Part shown: piece by piece, positions 1 to 8,212 of the stretch
Layout: the number at the start of each line of letters is the position of its first letter
How positions within the stretch are numbered: the first letter of the stretch is position 1
From: Flaviflexus sp.
GTDB taxonomy: Bacteria > Actinomycetota > Actinomycetes > Actinomycetales > Actinomycetaceae
Direction of reading: 5' to 3'
Assembly (NCBI GenBank): GCA_030537635.1
Contig: JAUNVM010000020.1
Location: 1-39,721, forward strand
DNA length: 39,721 bases
Program-made: the position numbers and the translations under genes
Notes under the pieces: generated by a model
Databases searched by the model: none
What the model saw: only the letters and a program-made list of their open reading frames with translations
What the model was told of the DNA's origin: nothing

Positions 1-34
1 GGGTGTGGCCCCGGGGGTGCGGGCCCCACGAACG

Positions 35-970
35 CTACTTGGAGTAGGCCTCGAGAACCGCCTTGGGCAGTCGGTGGACGGTAACGGCGCCCTTCGGGGT
101 GAAGGGATGGAGCGGGTCCGGATCATCGGAGCCGGTCGGACCGCCGAGCTCGGAATGCGCCTCCGCGCTCATGAGAATGTAGGCATCCTCCTTGGACACG
201 CCGTTCTCCACGAGGAAGTCGAAGAGATCCTCGTATCCCCGCTGGATGGATTCTTGGACGGGATTGCCGATGCCGATAAAGCACCACTCGTCCTCGGTTT
301 CGATGCGGGGTGCGCGCAGATTCATGTCCTTGATGAGATCGATCTTCAGCACCGCCGTCCCCTCGGCCTCGATGGCGACAAACGAGGATTCGCCCCGGGC
401 CATGATGGCATGAATGTCGCCGATGGAGAGGTAGGCGCCCTCAACCTCGACGGGTACGTACACCACGGAGCCCGGGCAGGCATCGGTGAGGTCCATATTC
501 CCACCGGTCGCATAGGAGGGCATGACCGTCGAGGCCTTGCCCTCCGCCGGTGCGGTGCCGATGCAGCCGATCATGGGGCGGACCGGGGCCTCGTACTTCT
601 CGGTCAGCTTCGCCACGCCGTCCTTCAGCGGAATCTTCTGCGCCCACGTCTCGCCCATGCGGTCTTGCAGGGCGCCCGCCCCGGGCAGGAATACCGACCA
701 GCCGCGGTCGATGAGTTGAATGTCAACAATGGTGATCTTGAGTGCGTCACCGGGCTCGGCCCCGTTGACGTAGACGGGTCCGGTCACGGGATTGATCTGG
801 GCATCCACCTGGGAAAGATCGCGCCGCTCGTCAATCTGCGCGTACATCTCATCGGAGGTTTCAAAGCCGATTGTCTCCCCGGTACCCGGGTCGATCCGCA
901 AGATCGGCTCGAATTCGGTAGAGAAGCCGTCCTTGCCGTGTGATTTATCGAGAAAATGGTCGATTGTCAT
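35..970 (-). CDS. Acetamidase/formamidase family protein
   Basis: A 311-residue protein that reads as a complete member of the FmdA/AmdA family. These cytoplasmic enzymes hydrolyse small amides such as formamide or acetamide to the acid and ammonia. Visible family landmarks are RPMIGCIGTAP (about 131-141), GGNMD (156-160) and GDIHAIMARGE (184-194). The start at 970 is chosen because AGGAAGGG lies just upstream and the family fold begins close to it; the same frame stays open much further upstream, but that stretch is the antisense of the next gene. It is divergent from the HAD gene at 1193 across about 220 bp. The true substrate cannot be told from the sequence. Release of ammonia would fit the nitrogen-assimilation genes further along, but that link is inference. 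Confidence 0.88.
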   Translation of the reverse strand: MTIDHFLDKSHGKDGFSTEFEPILRIDPGTGETIGFETSDEMYAQIDERRDLSQVDAQINPVTGPVYVNGAEPGDALKITIVDIQLIDRGWSVFLPGAGALQDRMGETWAQKIPLKDGVAKLTEKYEAPVRPMIGCIGTAPAEGKASTVMPSYATGGNMDLTDACPGSVVYVPVEVEGAYLSIGDIHAIMARGESSFVAIEAEGTAVLKIDLIKDMNLRAPRIETEDEWCFIGIGNPVQESIQRGYEDLFDFLVENGVSKEDAYILMSAEAHSELGGPTGSDDPDPLHPFTPKGAVTVHRLPKAVLEAYSK

Positions 971-1180
971 GCGATATCCCTTCCTTTGTTCTGCCTCCAG
1001 GCAAGCATGGCCCCAGGTCAAAGGCAAGGGCGTCTCCCAAGGCGGGCTTTTGCGCCGAGTAGGGCCAGTGCGGCGCCACTCCAGATCGGTCTCGGGCCGG
1101 GTCGGGGACGGGCCCGGTCCAGGTCGGGGCCGGGTTCTGACCTGTCCCGGTCGGGTCGCCTTCCACCGCCGGCTCCTGGT
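971..1180. other. Divergent intergenic region with G/C-rich repeats
   Basis: About 210 bp between two divergent genes. The part from about 1085 to 1165 is a low-complexity run of short GGTCGGG, GGGCCGG and CCCGGTC units. I see no gene here. It must hold the promoter of the acetamidase gene, but I could not single out a convincing -35/-10 pair. Confidence 0.5.
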
Positions 1181-1186
1181 TAGGAT
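1181..1186 (+). promoter_or_regulatory. -10 element TAGGAT, leaderless HAD gene
   Basis: TAGGAT lies exactly 6 nt before the ATG at 1193. This places the expected transcription start at or next to the start codon, implying a leaderless mRNA. No clear -35 is seen. Confidence 0.55.
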
Positions 1187-1192
1187 GAGGGA

Positions 1193-1975
1193 ATGGACAT
1201 ACGTCTGATTGCCACGGATCTCGATGGGACCTTGCTCGATGGGCAAGGGGGAGTGAGTGCGGAAAACCGCGATGCCCTCGTCTCGGCCAGACGGGCCGGA
1301 CTGCGCATCGTCATCGCCACCGGACGGCCGCCAAGCTGGCTCGATATGGTGCGCGGCATCGTCGACGACCTCATCATCATCGCCTCCAATGGCGCACTGA
1401 TCCTCGACGAAAAGATGGCCGTGCGGGAGATGCGGACATTTGCTGAGGAGACGGTGGCAGAGATTGCCGCCCAGCTGCGCTCCGCCCTGCCGGGCGCCAC
1501 CCTTGGCCTGCAGCGGCCATGGCGGTTCACCAGCGAACGAGACTGGCCCGGTGCGGACCTCGTTAGCCGGATCGAGGATGAACCAGCGGAGGCGGTGAAG
1601 ATCCTCGCCCGATGTGACGAGCGCGGATCGGCGGACATGCAGGCGGCCGTGGCTGAACGCCTGGAGGGCCTCGCCACCGTTACCTATTCGCGCTCGAATG
1701 CCCCGGGTCTGCTCGAGCTCTCTGCCCCCGGCGTCACCAAAGCAGCCGCGTTGGAAGAGCTCGCCGGCCAGCTCGACATCGCCCCTGAGCACATCGCCGC
1801 CTTCGGGGACATGCCCAATGACGAGGAGATGCTGCGCCTCGTCGGCCACCCCCATCTCATGGGCAATGCCCCGACCGACCTTCACGTACCCGGCGCCCGC
1901 CGCATTGGCAACAATGACGAAGACGCGGTGGGCACGACGATCCGTGAGATCCTGGACAGCAACTCCCGCGGATGA
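1193..1975 (+). CDS. HAD superfamily hydrolase, Cof type
   Basis: A 260-residue protein with all four HAD phosphatase motifs. Motif I is DLDGT (9-13, nucleophile Asp9 and acid/base Asp11), motif II is TGRPP (43-47), the motif III lysine is in GVTKAAA (Lys183), and motif IV is GDMPND (205-210). The large insert between motifs II and III is the type IIB cap of the Cof subfamily. Such cytoplasmic enzymes dephosphorylate sugar phosphates, flavin or pyridoxal phosphates, and the substrate is not predictable. The ATG is preceded at 6 nt by TAGGAT, so translation is probably leaderless. The next gene starts 63 nt downstream with its own -10-like element and ribosome binding site. Confidence 0.9.
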   Translation: MDIRLIATDLDGTLLDGQGGVSAENRDALVSARRAGLRIVIATGRPPSWLDMVRGIVDDLIIIASNGALILDEKMAVREMRTFAEETVAEIAAQLRSALPGATLGLQRPWRFTSERDWPGADLVSRIEDEPAEAVKILARCDERGSADMQAAVAERLEGLATVTYSRSNAPGLLELSAPGVTKAAALEELAGQLDIAPEHIAAFGDMPNDEEMLRLVGHPHLMGNAPTDLHVPGARRIGNNDEDAVGTTIREILDSNSRG

Positions 1976-2012
1976 TCCTGGCGGACCGGCCGACGCCCGG
2001 GGCCGGATTGGT

Positions 2013-2018
2013 AGAGTT
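2013..2018 (+). promoter_or_regulatory. -10-like TAGAGT upstream of the DUF164 gene
   Basis: TAGAGT stands about 20 nt before the ATG at 2039, with a good ribosome binding site (GGAAGGGAG) in between. This gene therefore seems to have a short leader, unlike several neighbours. Confidence 0.4.
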
Positions 2019-2038
2019 GCGGTGAGGAAGGGAGACCG

Positions 2039-2767
2039 ATGAAGGCCACCATCGCCGAACAGAACCTGCTCCAAGAGCTCGCCAAAATCGACGCCGAGCT
2101 GGGAAGGTTGCGCCACGCGGCCGATAACCTTCCCGTCGTTGACGAGATCACCCGAGCCCAATCCGATTCCGCCACGGTGGGCACCCAACTCACCCGCCTC
2201 ATCGCCCGGCGCGATGAATTGGCCAAGGACATGCGAGGCCACGAGGTCGAGGCCGAACGCCTCACGACCATCGCCGAGGAGAAACAGGAACGGCTCGATG
2301 CCGGGACGGGAATGGACTCGCGCCAGCTGCTTGCCCTGCAAAAGGAAATCGACCACCATCTGGCCGCCGCCGAGGAGGCGGAGAATCTTCAGTTGGAGGC
2401 CATGGAGGCCCACGAGTCCATCTCGGCCGATATTGAGCGCGGCGAGGCCAAGGCCGCCGAACTCACCGCCACCCTCACCGAGCTCATCAAACGCAAGGAA
2501 TCCGAGCTTGGCGAGCTCACCTCCCAGATGGAGGACGCCACCGCCAAGCGCACCGCCACCACCGCCCAGATCAGCAAGCCCCTCACCGACGCGTACGAAG
2601 AGGCACGAGCCCGCACCGGCTCCGGCATCGTCCTCATGCTCCCCGATGGCACCGTCGATGGCGGCATGGACCTATCGATGACCGAAATTGACCAGGTGCG
2701 AACGATGGCCGAGGACGAGGTTTTCATCAACGAAGACACCGGTGCCCTCATCATCCGTCAGCGCTGA
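2039..2767 (+). CDS. DUF164 (CT4-zinc-ribbon family) coiled-coil protein, no zinc ligands
   Basis: A 242-residue protein. Residues about 5-185 form a long, charged helical coiled coil rich in E, A, L, K and R. The last 45 residues match the position of the C4 zinc ribbon of the DUF164 family (Rv2229c type) and keep its frame, ending in a segment like DEVxxxEExGxILxR. The protein contains no cysteine at all: the expected CxxC pairs read GTVDGG and NEDTG. Family members are often encoded beside a Nif3-like gene in actinobacteria, and the Nif3-like gene at 4096 lies just past yaaA and rnpB. The molecular role of the family is not settled. The missing ribbon suggests that metal binding has been lost in this lineage while the coiled coil is retained. 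The ribosome binding site GGAAGGGAG supports the start. Confidence 0.75.
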   Translation: MKATIAEQNLLQELAKIDAELGRLRHAADNLPVVDEITRAQSDSATVGTQLTRLIARRDELAKDMRGHEVEAERLTTIAEEKQERLDAGTGMDSRQLLALQKEIDHHLAAAEEAENLQLEAMEAHESISADIERGEAKAAELTATLTELIKRKESELGELTSQMEDATAKRTATTAQISKPLTDAYEEARARTGSGIVLMLPDGTVDGGMDLSMTEIDQVRTMAEDEVFINEDTGALIIRQR

Positions 2768-2819
2768 ACCCGCCACGCCGCGTGCCGCCTAGCTAGGAAG
2801 GCCCGGACGTCCAGGACGG

Positions 2820-3575
2820 CTAGGAAACCAGCAGGGTGAGGACCCGCTTGTCGGCGTCAAAGTCAACGCCCGTGACCTCCTCACCGATAAGACCGGTCGC
2901 CAAATCGGCCACATCCTCCCCGGATGATGGGGGAGTGGAGGCCCGCAGCGCCAGGTGGGTCACGAGCCCCCGATAGTGCTTGGCGTGATGCGTGATGACC
3001 TTGCGCTTGTCTCCCACCACCCGGCAGGCCGTGATGGTGACGTGATCGGCGCTCGCGGGTGGCTTCCAGCCCGCGTAGTCTCCCGACCTGCCGTCAATGA
3101 CCAACTGTCCCTCGCCGAGCTCGTCGAGGTGATGCCAGTGAGAGCGCCACTGCGCCTTCGGCGTACCCTGCTCTAGCTTGGCCCCCATGGGCAGACGGTG
3201 ATCGCAGATGAGATCGGTGGGAGAGGTGGCACCAAACAGGCCGGAGAAGATGAGCACCGAGTGACGAGCCCGATTCATCTCCTGCTCGCTCAGTGAGGCA
3301 AAGTCGGCACCCTGGAAAAGGACCCCCGTGTAGATCTGCCAGGCGGGGGCGCACGGCAGCGCGGAAATATCCTGCTGGGCCGCCACCTGGGCGGCCGCGC
3401 CCTTCGGGGCGCCCAGTAGCTCAAGAGCGTTCGGCTGCTTCGAGGTGTGCTCGAGCTGAGCAATGAGCGAGGAGCGGGCCCCGGTGAAGGCTGGCACGCT
3501 CAGGGCATCAAGGTCAAGGGTGGGACCATCGGACGGGGCGGTCTTTCCCTCCGAGGGAGGCAAGCAAATCAGCAT
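2820..3575 (-). CDS. yaaA: Peroxide stress protein YaaA
   Basis: About 251 residues of the YaaA/DUF328 family, which in E. coli limits free iron and protects DNA during hydrogen peroxide stress. The N-terminus MLICLPPSEGKT is the characteristic opening of the actinobacterial members. Later landmarks are the IYTGVLFQGADF segment and a YAGWKPP-like region. Two in-frame ATGs exist, at 3581 and 3575. I favour 3575 because TAAAAT then sits exactly 6 nt upstream, the spacing seen at many leaderless genes in this window, and because the shorter form matches the family start. It is convergent with the DUF164 gene and divergent from rnpB. The promoter region is shared with rnpB. Confidence 0.87.
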   Translation of the reverse strand: MLICLPPSEGKTAPSDGPTLDLDALSVPAFTGARSSLIAQLEHTSKQPNALELLGAPKGAAAQVAAQQDISALPCAPAWQIYTGVLFQGADFASLSEQEMNRARHSVLIFSGLFGATSPTDLICDHRLPMGAKLEQGTPKAQWRSHWHHLDELGEGQLVIDGRSGDYAGWKPPASADHVTITACRVVGDKRKVITHHAKHYRGLVTHLALRASTPPSSGEDVADLATGLIGEEVTGVDFDADKRVLTLLVS

Positions 3576-3581
3576 GAGCAT

Positions 3582-3587
3582 ATTTTA
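3582..3587 (-). promoter_or_regulatory. -10 element TAAAAT of yaaA
   Basis: TAAAAT on the minus strand is 6 nt before the ATG at 3575. It lies within 5 nt of the rnpB -10 element on the other strand, so the two divergent promoters overlap. Confidence 0.45.
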
Positions 3588-3591
3588 GGGG

Positions 3592-3597
3592 TAGACT
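3592..3597 (+). promoter_or_regulatory. -10 element TAGACT of rnpB
   Basis: TAGACT ends 6 nt before the start of the P1 stem at 3604, the expected spacing to a transcription start. No clear -35 box was found upstream, inside the start of yaaA. Confidence 0.5.
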
Positions 3598-3603
3598 CGT
3601 ATC

Positions 3604-3960
3604 GGACAAGCTGGCCAGGCGGCCGCGTCAGTGAAAACTGCCGAGGAACGTCCGGGCTCCACAGGGCACGGTGGTGGGTAACACCCACCCGGGGTGACCC
3701 GCGGGAAAGTGCCACAGAAAACAAACCGCCGCAAGGTAAGGGTGAAAAGGTGAGGTAAGAGCTCACCGCGAGCCGGGTGACCGGATCGGCATGGTAAACC
3801 CCACCGGGAGCAAGATCAGACAGTCGGCGTCATGTGCCCGCATCGGAGAGATCCGCGCCGACGGGTAGGTCGCAAGAGACCTGCGGCAACGCAGGTCCGA
3901 GATGGATGGTCGCCACCGGCATTGGCCGGAACAGAACCCGGCGTATCGGCCAGCTTGTCC
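3604..3960 (+). ncRNA. rnpB: RNase P RNA, class A
   Basis: The catalytic RNA subunit of ribonuclease P, which matures the 5' ends of tRNAs. The ends are set by a perfect 13-bp P1 helix: 3604-3616 (GGACAAGCTGGCC) pairs with 3948-3960 (GGCCAGCTTGTCC). Conserved core blocks are present in order: GAGGAACGTCCGGGCTCCAC (about 3642-3661), CCACAGAAAACAAACCGCC, AAGGGTGAAAAGGTGAGGTA, GGTAAACCCCACC, then AGATGGATGGTCGCCACCGG and ACAGAACCCGGCGTA near the 3' end. Length is about 357 nt, typical of actinobacterial type A RNAs. No T-rich terminator follows at once. Placement beside the DUF164 and Nif3 genes is a familiar actinobacterial arrangement. Confidence 0.96.
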
Positions 3961-4083
3961 CCCTCTTCCCGCGCTTTCAACGTGTTCTCTGCTTTGCTTC
4001 CTTGGCCGCTTCCCCTCCTTGGCTACCGCGTCGGCTTATTCGGGGCCGAGCGGCGTGTCGCGGGGGAGTGCCGGCCGGTCCGT

Positions 4084-4089
4084 TAGGCT
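4084..4089 (+). promoter_or_regulatory. -10 element TAGGCT, leaderless Nif3 gene
   Basis: TAGGCT is followed by 6 nt (GGAGCC) and the ATG at 4096. The transcript should start at or next to the start codon. Confidence 0.55.
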
Positions 4090-4095
4090 GGAGCC

Positions 4096-4881
4096 ATGAA
4101 GACCAGGGACGTTATTGCCGCCATTGAAGATCTCTGCCCGCCCAGGCTCGCCGAGGAGTGGGACCGGGTTGGCCTCGTGTGCGGGGACCCGGACTGGGAG
4201 GTCAAGAAGATCCTGCTGGCCATGGACCCGTGTGAGGCCACCGTTGATGAGGCCATCAGCGGCGAATACGACTTCCTCCTCACCCACCATCCGCTCTACC
4301 TGCGCGGCACCTCCACCGTGGGAGCGCACACGACGAAGGGCGATTGGGTGACCCGGCTGATCCGGGCCGGAATCGGTCTCTATGCGGCCCACACCAATGC
4401 GGATTCGTGGGGCACCGCCCAGGCCATGGCAGATCTCCTCGGGCTCAAGGATGCTCGGCCGCTCGTCCCCGACTCCGAGCATCCGGAGCTCGGGCTCGGC
4501 CGGGTGGGCACGATTGAGCCGATGAAGCTGGGTGCTTTCGCCGATCTCGTGGCCGATAAGCTACCCGCCACCCCCGCCGGTATTCTCGTTGCCGGTGACG
4601 AAGAGGCCACCGTGGAAACCGTGGTGGTAAGCCCCGGATCCGGCGACTCATTCCTCGATGCCGCGAATGCCGCCGGGGCCGATGTCTACGTCACCGCTGA
4701 TCTTCGCCACCACCCGGCCTCCGATCACATCTGGGCTGGCGGATGTGCCCTCGTCTGCCCCACGCATTTTGCGAGCGAATGGCCACTGCTGCCGCGCCTG
4801 GCGAGCGCGCTACGCGAAAAGCTTGACGTCGACATCGACGTGTCCACCACCGTCACCGACGTGTGGGGTTCGCGCCGCTAG
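4096..4881 (+). CDS. Nif3-like dinuclear metal centre protein (YqfO/YbgI family)
   Basis: A 261-residue Nif3 family protein. Members form toroidal hexamers with a two-metal site; some are annotated as GTP cyclohydrolase I type 2, but the biochemical role is poorly fixed. Metal-binding landmarks are visible: THHP (63-66), AAHTNAD (97-103), and a C-terminal PTHFASEW segment that carries the final His and Glu ligands. EWDRVGLVCGD (21-31) matches the usual N-terminal family motif. The short form lacks the extra PII-like domain of Bacillus YqfO. In mycobacteria the orthologue (Rv2230c) neighbours the DUF164 gene; here yaaA and rnpB lie between them. Confidence 0.88.
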   Translation: MKTRDVIAAIEDLCPPRLAEEWDRVGLVCGDPDWEVKKILLAMDPCEATVDEAISGEYDFLLTHHPLYLRGTSTVGAHTTKGDWVTRLIRAGIGLYAAHTNADSWGTAQAMADLLGLKDARPLVPDSEHPELGLGRVGTIEPMKLGAFADLVADKLPATPAGILVAGDEEATVETVVVSPGSGDSFLDAANAAGADVYVTADLRHHPASDHIWAGGCALVCPTHFASEWPLLPRLASALREKLDVDIDVSTTVTDVWGSRR

Positions 4882-4941
4882 GACGCGAACCAAGGGCTTC
4901 GGAACCGCACAGGAGTACCGTTCGTAGACTTAAGCACATGG

Positions 4942-6044
4942 ATGCACGCAGGCACCAAGGCCGTGGATAATCCCTCCTTCGAATGTGCGCTCCAGGGAGT
5001 CAGCCTCGAAGAGAGGAAAGCCTTCCTGCGGGCGATTCGCGGGAAGAGCATCCCAGTACAGCCGAAAAAGCCGCCTATTTCGAGATCCTCGAGGATACGC
5101 CGGAGCTAGCCTTTGGCTCCGCCGATCTCGTCGATCTCCACCAGTTCATCAGATTCGTCGATATCGCCGGCCTTGAGGGCGCCCTCGTGGGGAAAAGCGG
5201 TAACGAATGATGCGGGCCCCGGCGTCCATACGAGGGCGCTGAGGGAGTGGAGTGAGGACGAGGAGACTCTCTACGACGAGCTCAATTGGGCGATTATCGC
5301 CGATGGTATTGGTCGGGTGGCTCGCGCACACGGCTGGGATGGCGCCGTGCATCACCCCCAGACTCGTATCAAGCTAGATTCCCCCCCCCATTATCGTGCC
5401 CTCGTTTCCCTCGATGAGTCGGGCGAGCATGCGCAGCAGGGGCGGCCGGATCTTCGTACGGCGATCCGCCGTGCCACGCTCCCCATTATCGAAAGATTCG
5501 TCGATGCTCATCCCGATTTCGCTTATGTTGACCAGTTACTGACGCTTGGGCTGATGTTCGATTCTGGTCTGCGCGCCCGGCGTGATGACATAAAGGAGTG
5601 GACCGAGGAGAATCTCGCAAGCCTTGTCTTCAGTACGAGGAAGATTGTCCATGCGCTCGATGACGTGTCGCTTCAGCCCGGTGATCAGCGTGATGCACTC
5701 GCCCTGTTCGCCTCCATGACCTCGTTGATCCAGCGCGGGTGTCCCTCTCCGGACCTGTTCATGTGCTTGATCAGCATGCTCGCCCTTACCGACGCGGATG
5801 GGAAACTGTGCGATTTTTCCGCACTCGGCGCGAGCATGGGCTTGCGTTCCTGGCACGACCGGGTATTCGGAACATCGGTAAAGAGGAGGATCCGCACCCG
5901 GGGTAGCGTTTTACCGGGTGCCATGAAATCTCCCCGTGGCCGGTGTTCAACGATGTTGCCGGCGCGAATACCGGGATTGATGTCAACGACCTTCACCGAG
6001 CCCTTGTTTCACCGGACGAAAAGACAAGAGCTCCGGACATGTGA
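4942..6044 (+). pseudogene. Decayed or frameshifted gene of unknown function
   Basis: Protein-like sequence can be followed across this stretch only by changing frame. One segment starts with ATG at 4942 and contains SLEERKAFLRAIRGKS. The next (about 5060-5207) reads KAAYFEILEDTPELAFGSAD. A long segment (about 5220-5880) contains REWSEDEETLYDELNWAII and LVFSTRKIVHALDD. The last (about 5920-6041) reads WPVFNDVAGANTGIDVNDLH and ends at TGA 6042-6044. At least three frame changes are needed, and an in-frame TAG near 5904 interrupts the last segment. The joined product would be about 365 residues, acidic and soluble, and I do not recognise its family. It may be a true pseudogene or a gene with sequencing errors. 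Its upstream position suggests that it once belonged with the Tm-1-like operon, but this is a guess. Confidence 0.5.
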
Positions 6045-6111
6045 GCATGGACACCTTGTGCAGGGTGTGGGACGGTGAAGATGAGACTTCCCAACGACGC
6101 GAGGACGAATC

Positions 6112-7311
6112 ATGCCCACCGTTGCAATTATCGGCACGCTTGACACCAAGGGTGAAGAGTTCGGTTATCTTGCCGATCTCTGCTCTGAGCGAGACCTTGA
6201 CGTACTGATGATCGATGTCGGGGTCTTTGATCCCGAGATCACCCCCGATATCTCCCATGACGAGGTTGCCAGTGCGGCGGGGGAGACGATTGAGCGGTTG
6301 CGTGAGGATCGGGGAACGGCCATGGCTGCCCTATCGAAGGGGCTGGAGCTGCTGCTGCCGGAACTGTACGCGCAGAAGCGATTCGACGGAGTGCTCTCGC
6401 TCGGAGGCTCGGGCGGCACCGCGCTTGCCACGTCGGGGATGCGGGCACTGCCGCTGGGTGTGCCTAAGCTGATGGTCTCGACCATGGCCGCGGGCGATGT
6501 CTCTGACTACGTCGGCACCTCGGATATCCTCATGATGCCCTCTATCGTGGACGTTGCCGGGCTGAATGCCATCTCTCGAACGGTGTTTGCTCGCGCTACC
6601 TCCGCCATGGCGGGCATGCTCAGCCACCCTCTTGACGCTGAGGAATCCGAGCGACCCCTGGTGGCCGCCACGATGTTTGGGGTGACAACGCCCTGCGTGG
6701 ATAAGGCCGCTTCCCTGCTCGAGGAGGCCGGATACGACGTGCTCGTCTTCCACGCCACCGGTGCCGGCGGAAAGACCATGGAGCGGCTCATCCGTGATGG
6801 CTACATCTCCGCGGTCGCTGATCTGACCACGACCGAATGGTGCGATGAGCTGGTGGGAGGTGTGCTTAGCGCAGGCCCTCACCGGCTCGAGGCCGCCGCC
6901 CGGGCGGGAATTCCACAGGTCGTGTCCGTCGGAGCGCTCGACATGGTGAATTTTGGGGCTCCGCGAACCGTTCCCGAGCGTTTTTCCTCCAGGCACTTCT
7001 ACCCGCACAACCCCCAGGTCACGCTTATGCGCACCACCGTGGAGGAGAACCGGTCTCTCGGCCTTATCCTGGCCCAGAAGCTCAATGAAGCGACCGCTCC
7101 GGCGGTTGTGCTGCTGCCCGAGCGCGGGGTCTCCGCCCTCGATGCCGAGGGAGCTCCCTTCCGAGATCCGCAAGCTGACGAGGTGCTCTTTGCCTCCCTG
7201 GAAGAGGGACTGACCAATGAGCTCGTGACACTTCACCGCGTCGATGCTCACATCAACGATCCAGGTTTTGCCTCGCGGGCCGTCCGCGAGCTGATCAACC
7301 TCATGAAGTGA
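6112..7311 (+). CDS. Tm-1-like ATP-binding domain protein (UPF0261)
   Basis: A 399-residue protein of the Tm-1-like/UPF0261 family, named after the ATP-binding domain of the tomato Tm-1 resistance protein. Landmarks are GTLDTKGEE (8-16), a glycine-rich GGSGGT (98-103), and STMAAGDVSDYVG (123-135). Family proteins are usually encoded next to, or fused with, a TIM-barrel domain annotated as PEP hydrolase, and here that partner follows after 10 nt. The two are probably co-transcribed and may form one enzyme; the reaction is not established. GAGGAC precedes the start. Full family length and an intact frame contrast with the decayed sequence upstream. Confidence 0.88.
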   Translation: MPTVAIIGTLDTKGEEFGYLADLCSERDLDVLMIDVGVFDPEITPDISHDEVASAAGETIERLREDRGTAMAALSKGLELLLPELYAQKRFDGVLSLGGSGGTALATSGMRALPLGVPKLMVSTMAAGDVSDYVGTSDILMMPSIVDVAGLNAISRTVFARATSAMAGMLSHPLDAEESERPLVAATMFGVTTPCVDKAASLLEEAGYDVLVFHATGAGGKTMERLIRDGYISAVADLTTTEWCDELVGGVLSAGPHRLEAAARAGIPQVVSVGALDMVNFGAPRTVPERFSSRHFYPHNPQVTLMRTTVEENRSLGLILAQKLNEATAPAVVLLPERGVSALDAEGAPFRDPQADEVLFASLEEGLTNELVTLHRVDAHINDPGFASRAVRELINLMK

Positions 7312-7321
7312 AAGGAACTAG

Positions 7322-8151
7322 ATGAATACCCAAACACGCGAAGAGATTCTTGCCGATTTTCGCGCTCGAATCGAGGCCGGTGAGGTGCTGCTCGGCGTTG
7401 GTGCCGGTACCGGCATCACGGCCAAGTCCTCCGAGGCTGGCGGCGCTGACATGCTCATCATCTACAACTCCGGTCGGTTTCGGATGGCGGGCCGCGGCTC
7501 CCTGTCTGGGCTTATGGCATACGGGGATGCCAATGCCATCGTTGAGGAAATGGGTCGCGAGGTGCTCCCGGTGGTCGAGAAGACGCCGGTGCTTGCCGGA
7601 GTCTGCGGCACGGATCCCTTTAGGGTGATGCCGAAATTCCTCGAGGATCTGAAGAGTCAGGGCTTCTCCGGAGTGCAGAATTTTCCCACCGTCGGCCTGA
7701 TCGACGGCGTCTTCCGCCAGAATCTTGAGGAGACGAACATGGGATATGGGCTCGAGGTAGAGATGATCCGCATTGCCCACGAGATGGACATGCTCACCTG
7801 CCCCTACGTCTTCGATGCGGACCAGGCCAGGGACATGGCCGAGGCGGGCGCCGATATCCTTGTCGCTCATATGGGCTTGACGACCAAGGGCACGATCGGC
7901 GCGCGCACCGCGCTCACCCTCGATGACTGCGTTGAGCGAATCCGCGATATCATGGAGGCCGGCCGGAAGGTGTGCGAGGACATCCTCGTCATCTGCCACG
8001 GCGGACCGATCGCCGAGCCGGAAGATGCCGCCTACGTGCTCGAGAAGCTCCCCGAACTCGCCGGTTTTTTGGGGCTTCGTCGATCGAGCGTTTCGCAGCG
8101 GAACGCGGAATCAAGGCGCAGGCCGAGGAATTTAAGAAGATCCGCCAGTAG
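7322..8151 (+). CDS. PEP hydrolase family TIM-barrel protein, frame change near the 3' end
   Basis: Member of the PEP-hydrolase/TIM-barrel family (PF09370 type), the usual partner of Tm-1-like proteins. Landmarks are [19 protein letters not shown] (25-43), [10 protein letters not shown] (120-129), HMGLTTKG (183-190) and HGGPI (226-230). The opening frame runs past the expected end and yields an arginine-rich tail to 8203 unlike the family. Moving back one base at 8065-8071 (T TTT TTG) restores [20 protein letters not shown] and stops at TAG 8149-8151, giving 276 residues. Families of this type read GFFGASS here, so either one T was lost from a run of seven or the ribosome shifts -1. AAAGGA precedes the start. 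Three TAG triplets follow in tandem at 8149-8157. Confidence 0.82.
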
Positions 8152-8212
8152 TAGTAGGCAGACATTGCTGGCCAGGCCAGCGACAGCCCCGCCCGATTCA
8201 TAGCGGACATGA

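Noticed and set aside
1085..1165. Repeated GGTCGGG-like units as a possible operator array
   Set aside because: The units are irregular in spacing and sequence, and low-complexity G/C composition explains them.
35..2413. A 792-codon minus-strand frame that would extend the acetamidase far upstream
   Set aside because: Only residues after the Met at 970 match the family; the rest is antisense of the HAD and DUF164 genes.
5685..5996. A minus-strand frame starting MKVVDINPGIRAG over the decayed gene
   Set aside because: It looks protein-like for about 35 residues but has no ribosome binding site, and the overlapping plus strand gives better protein-like segments across the whole stretch.
8149..8157. 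Three tandem TAG triplets after the PEP-hydrolase gene
   Set aside because: Simple repetition at a stop codon; no sign of recoding.
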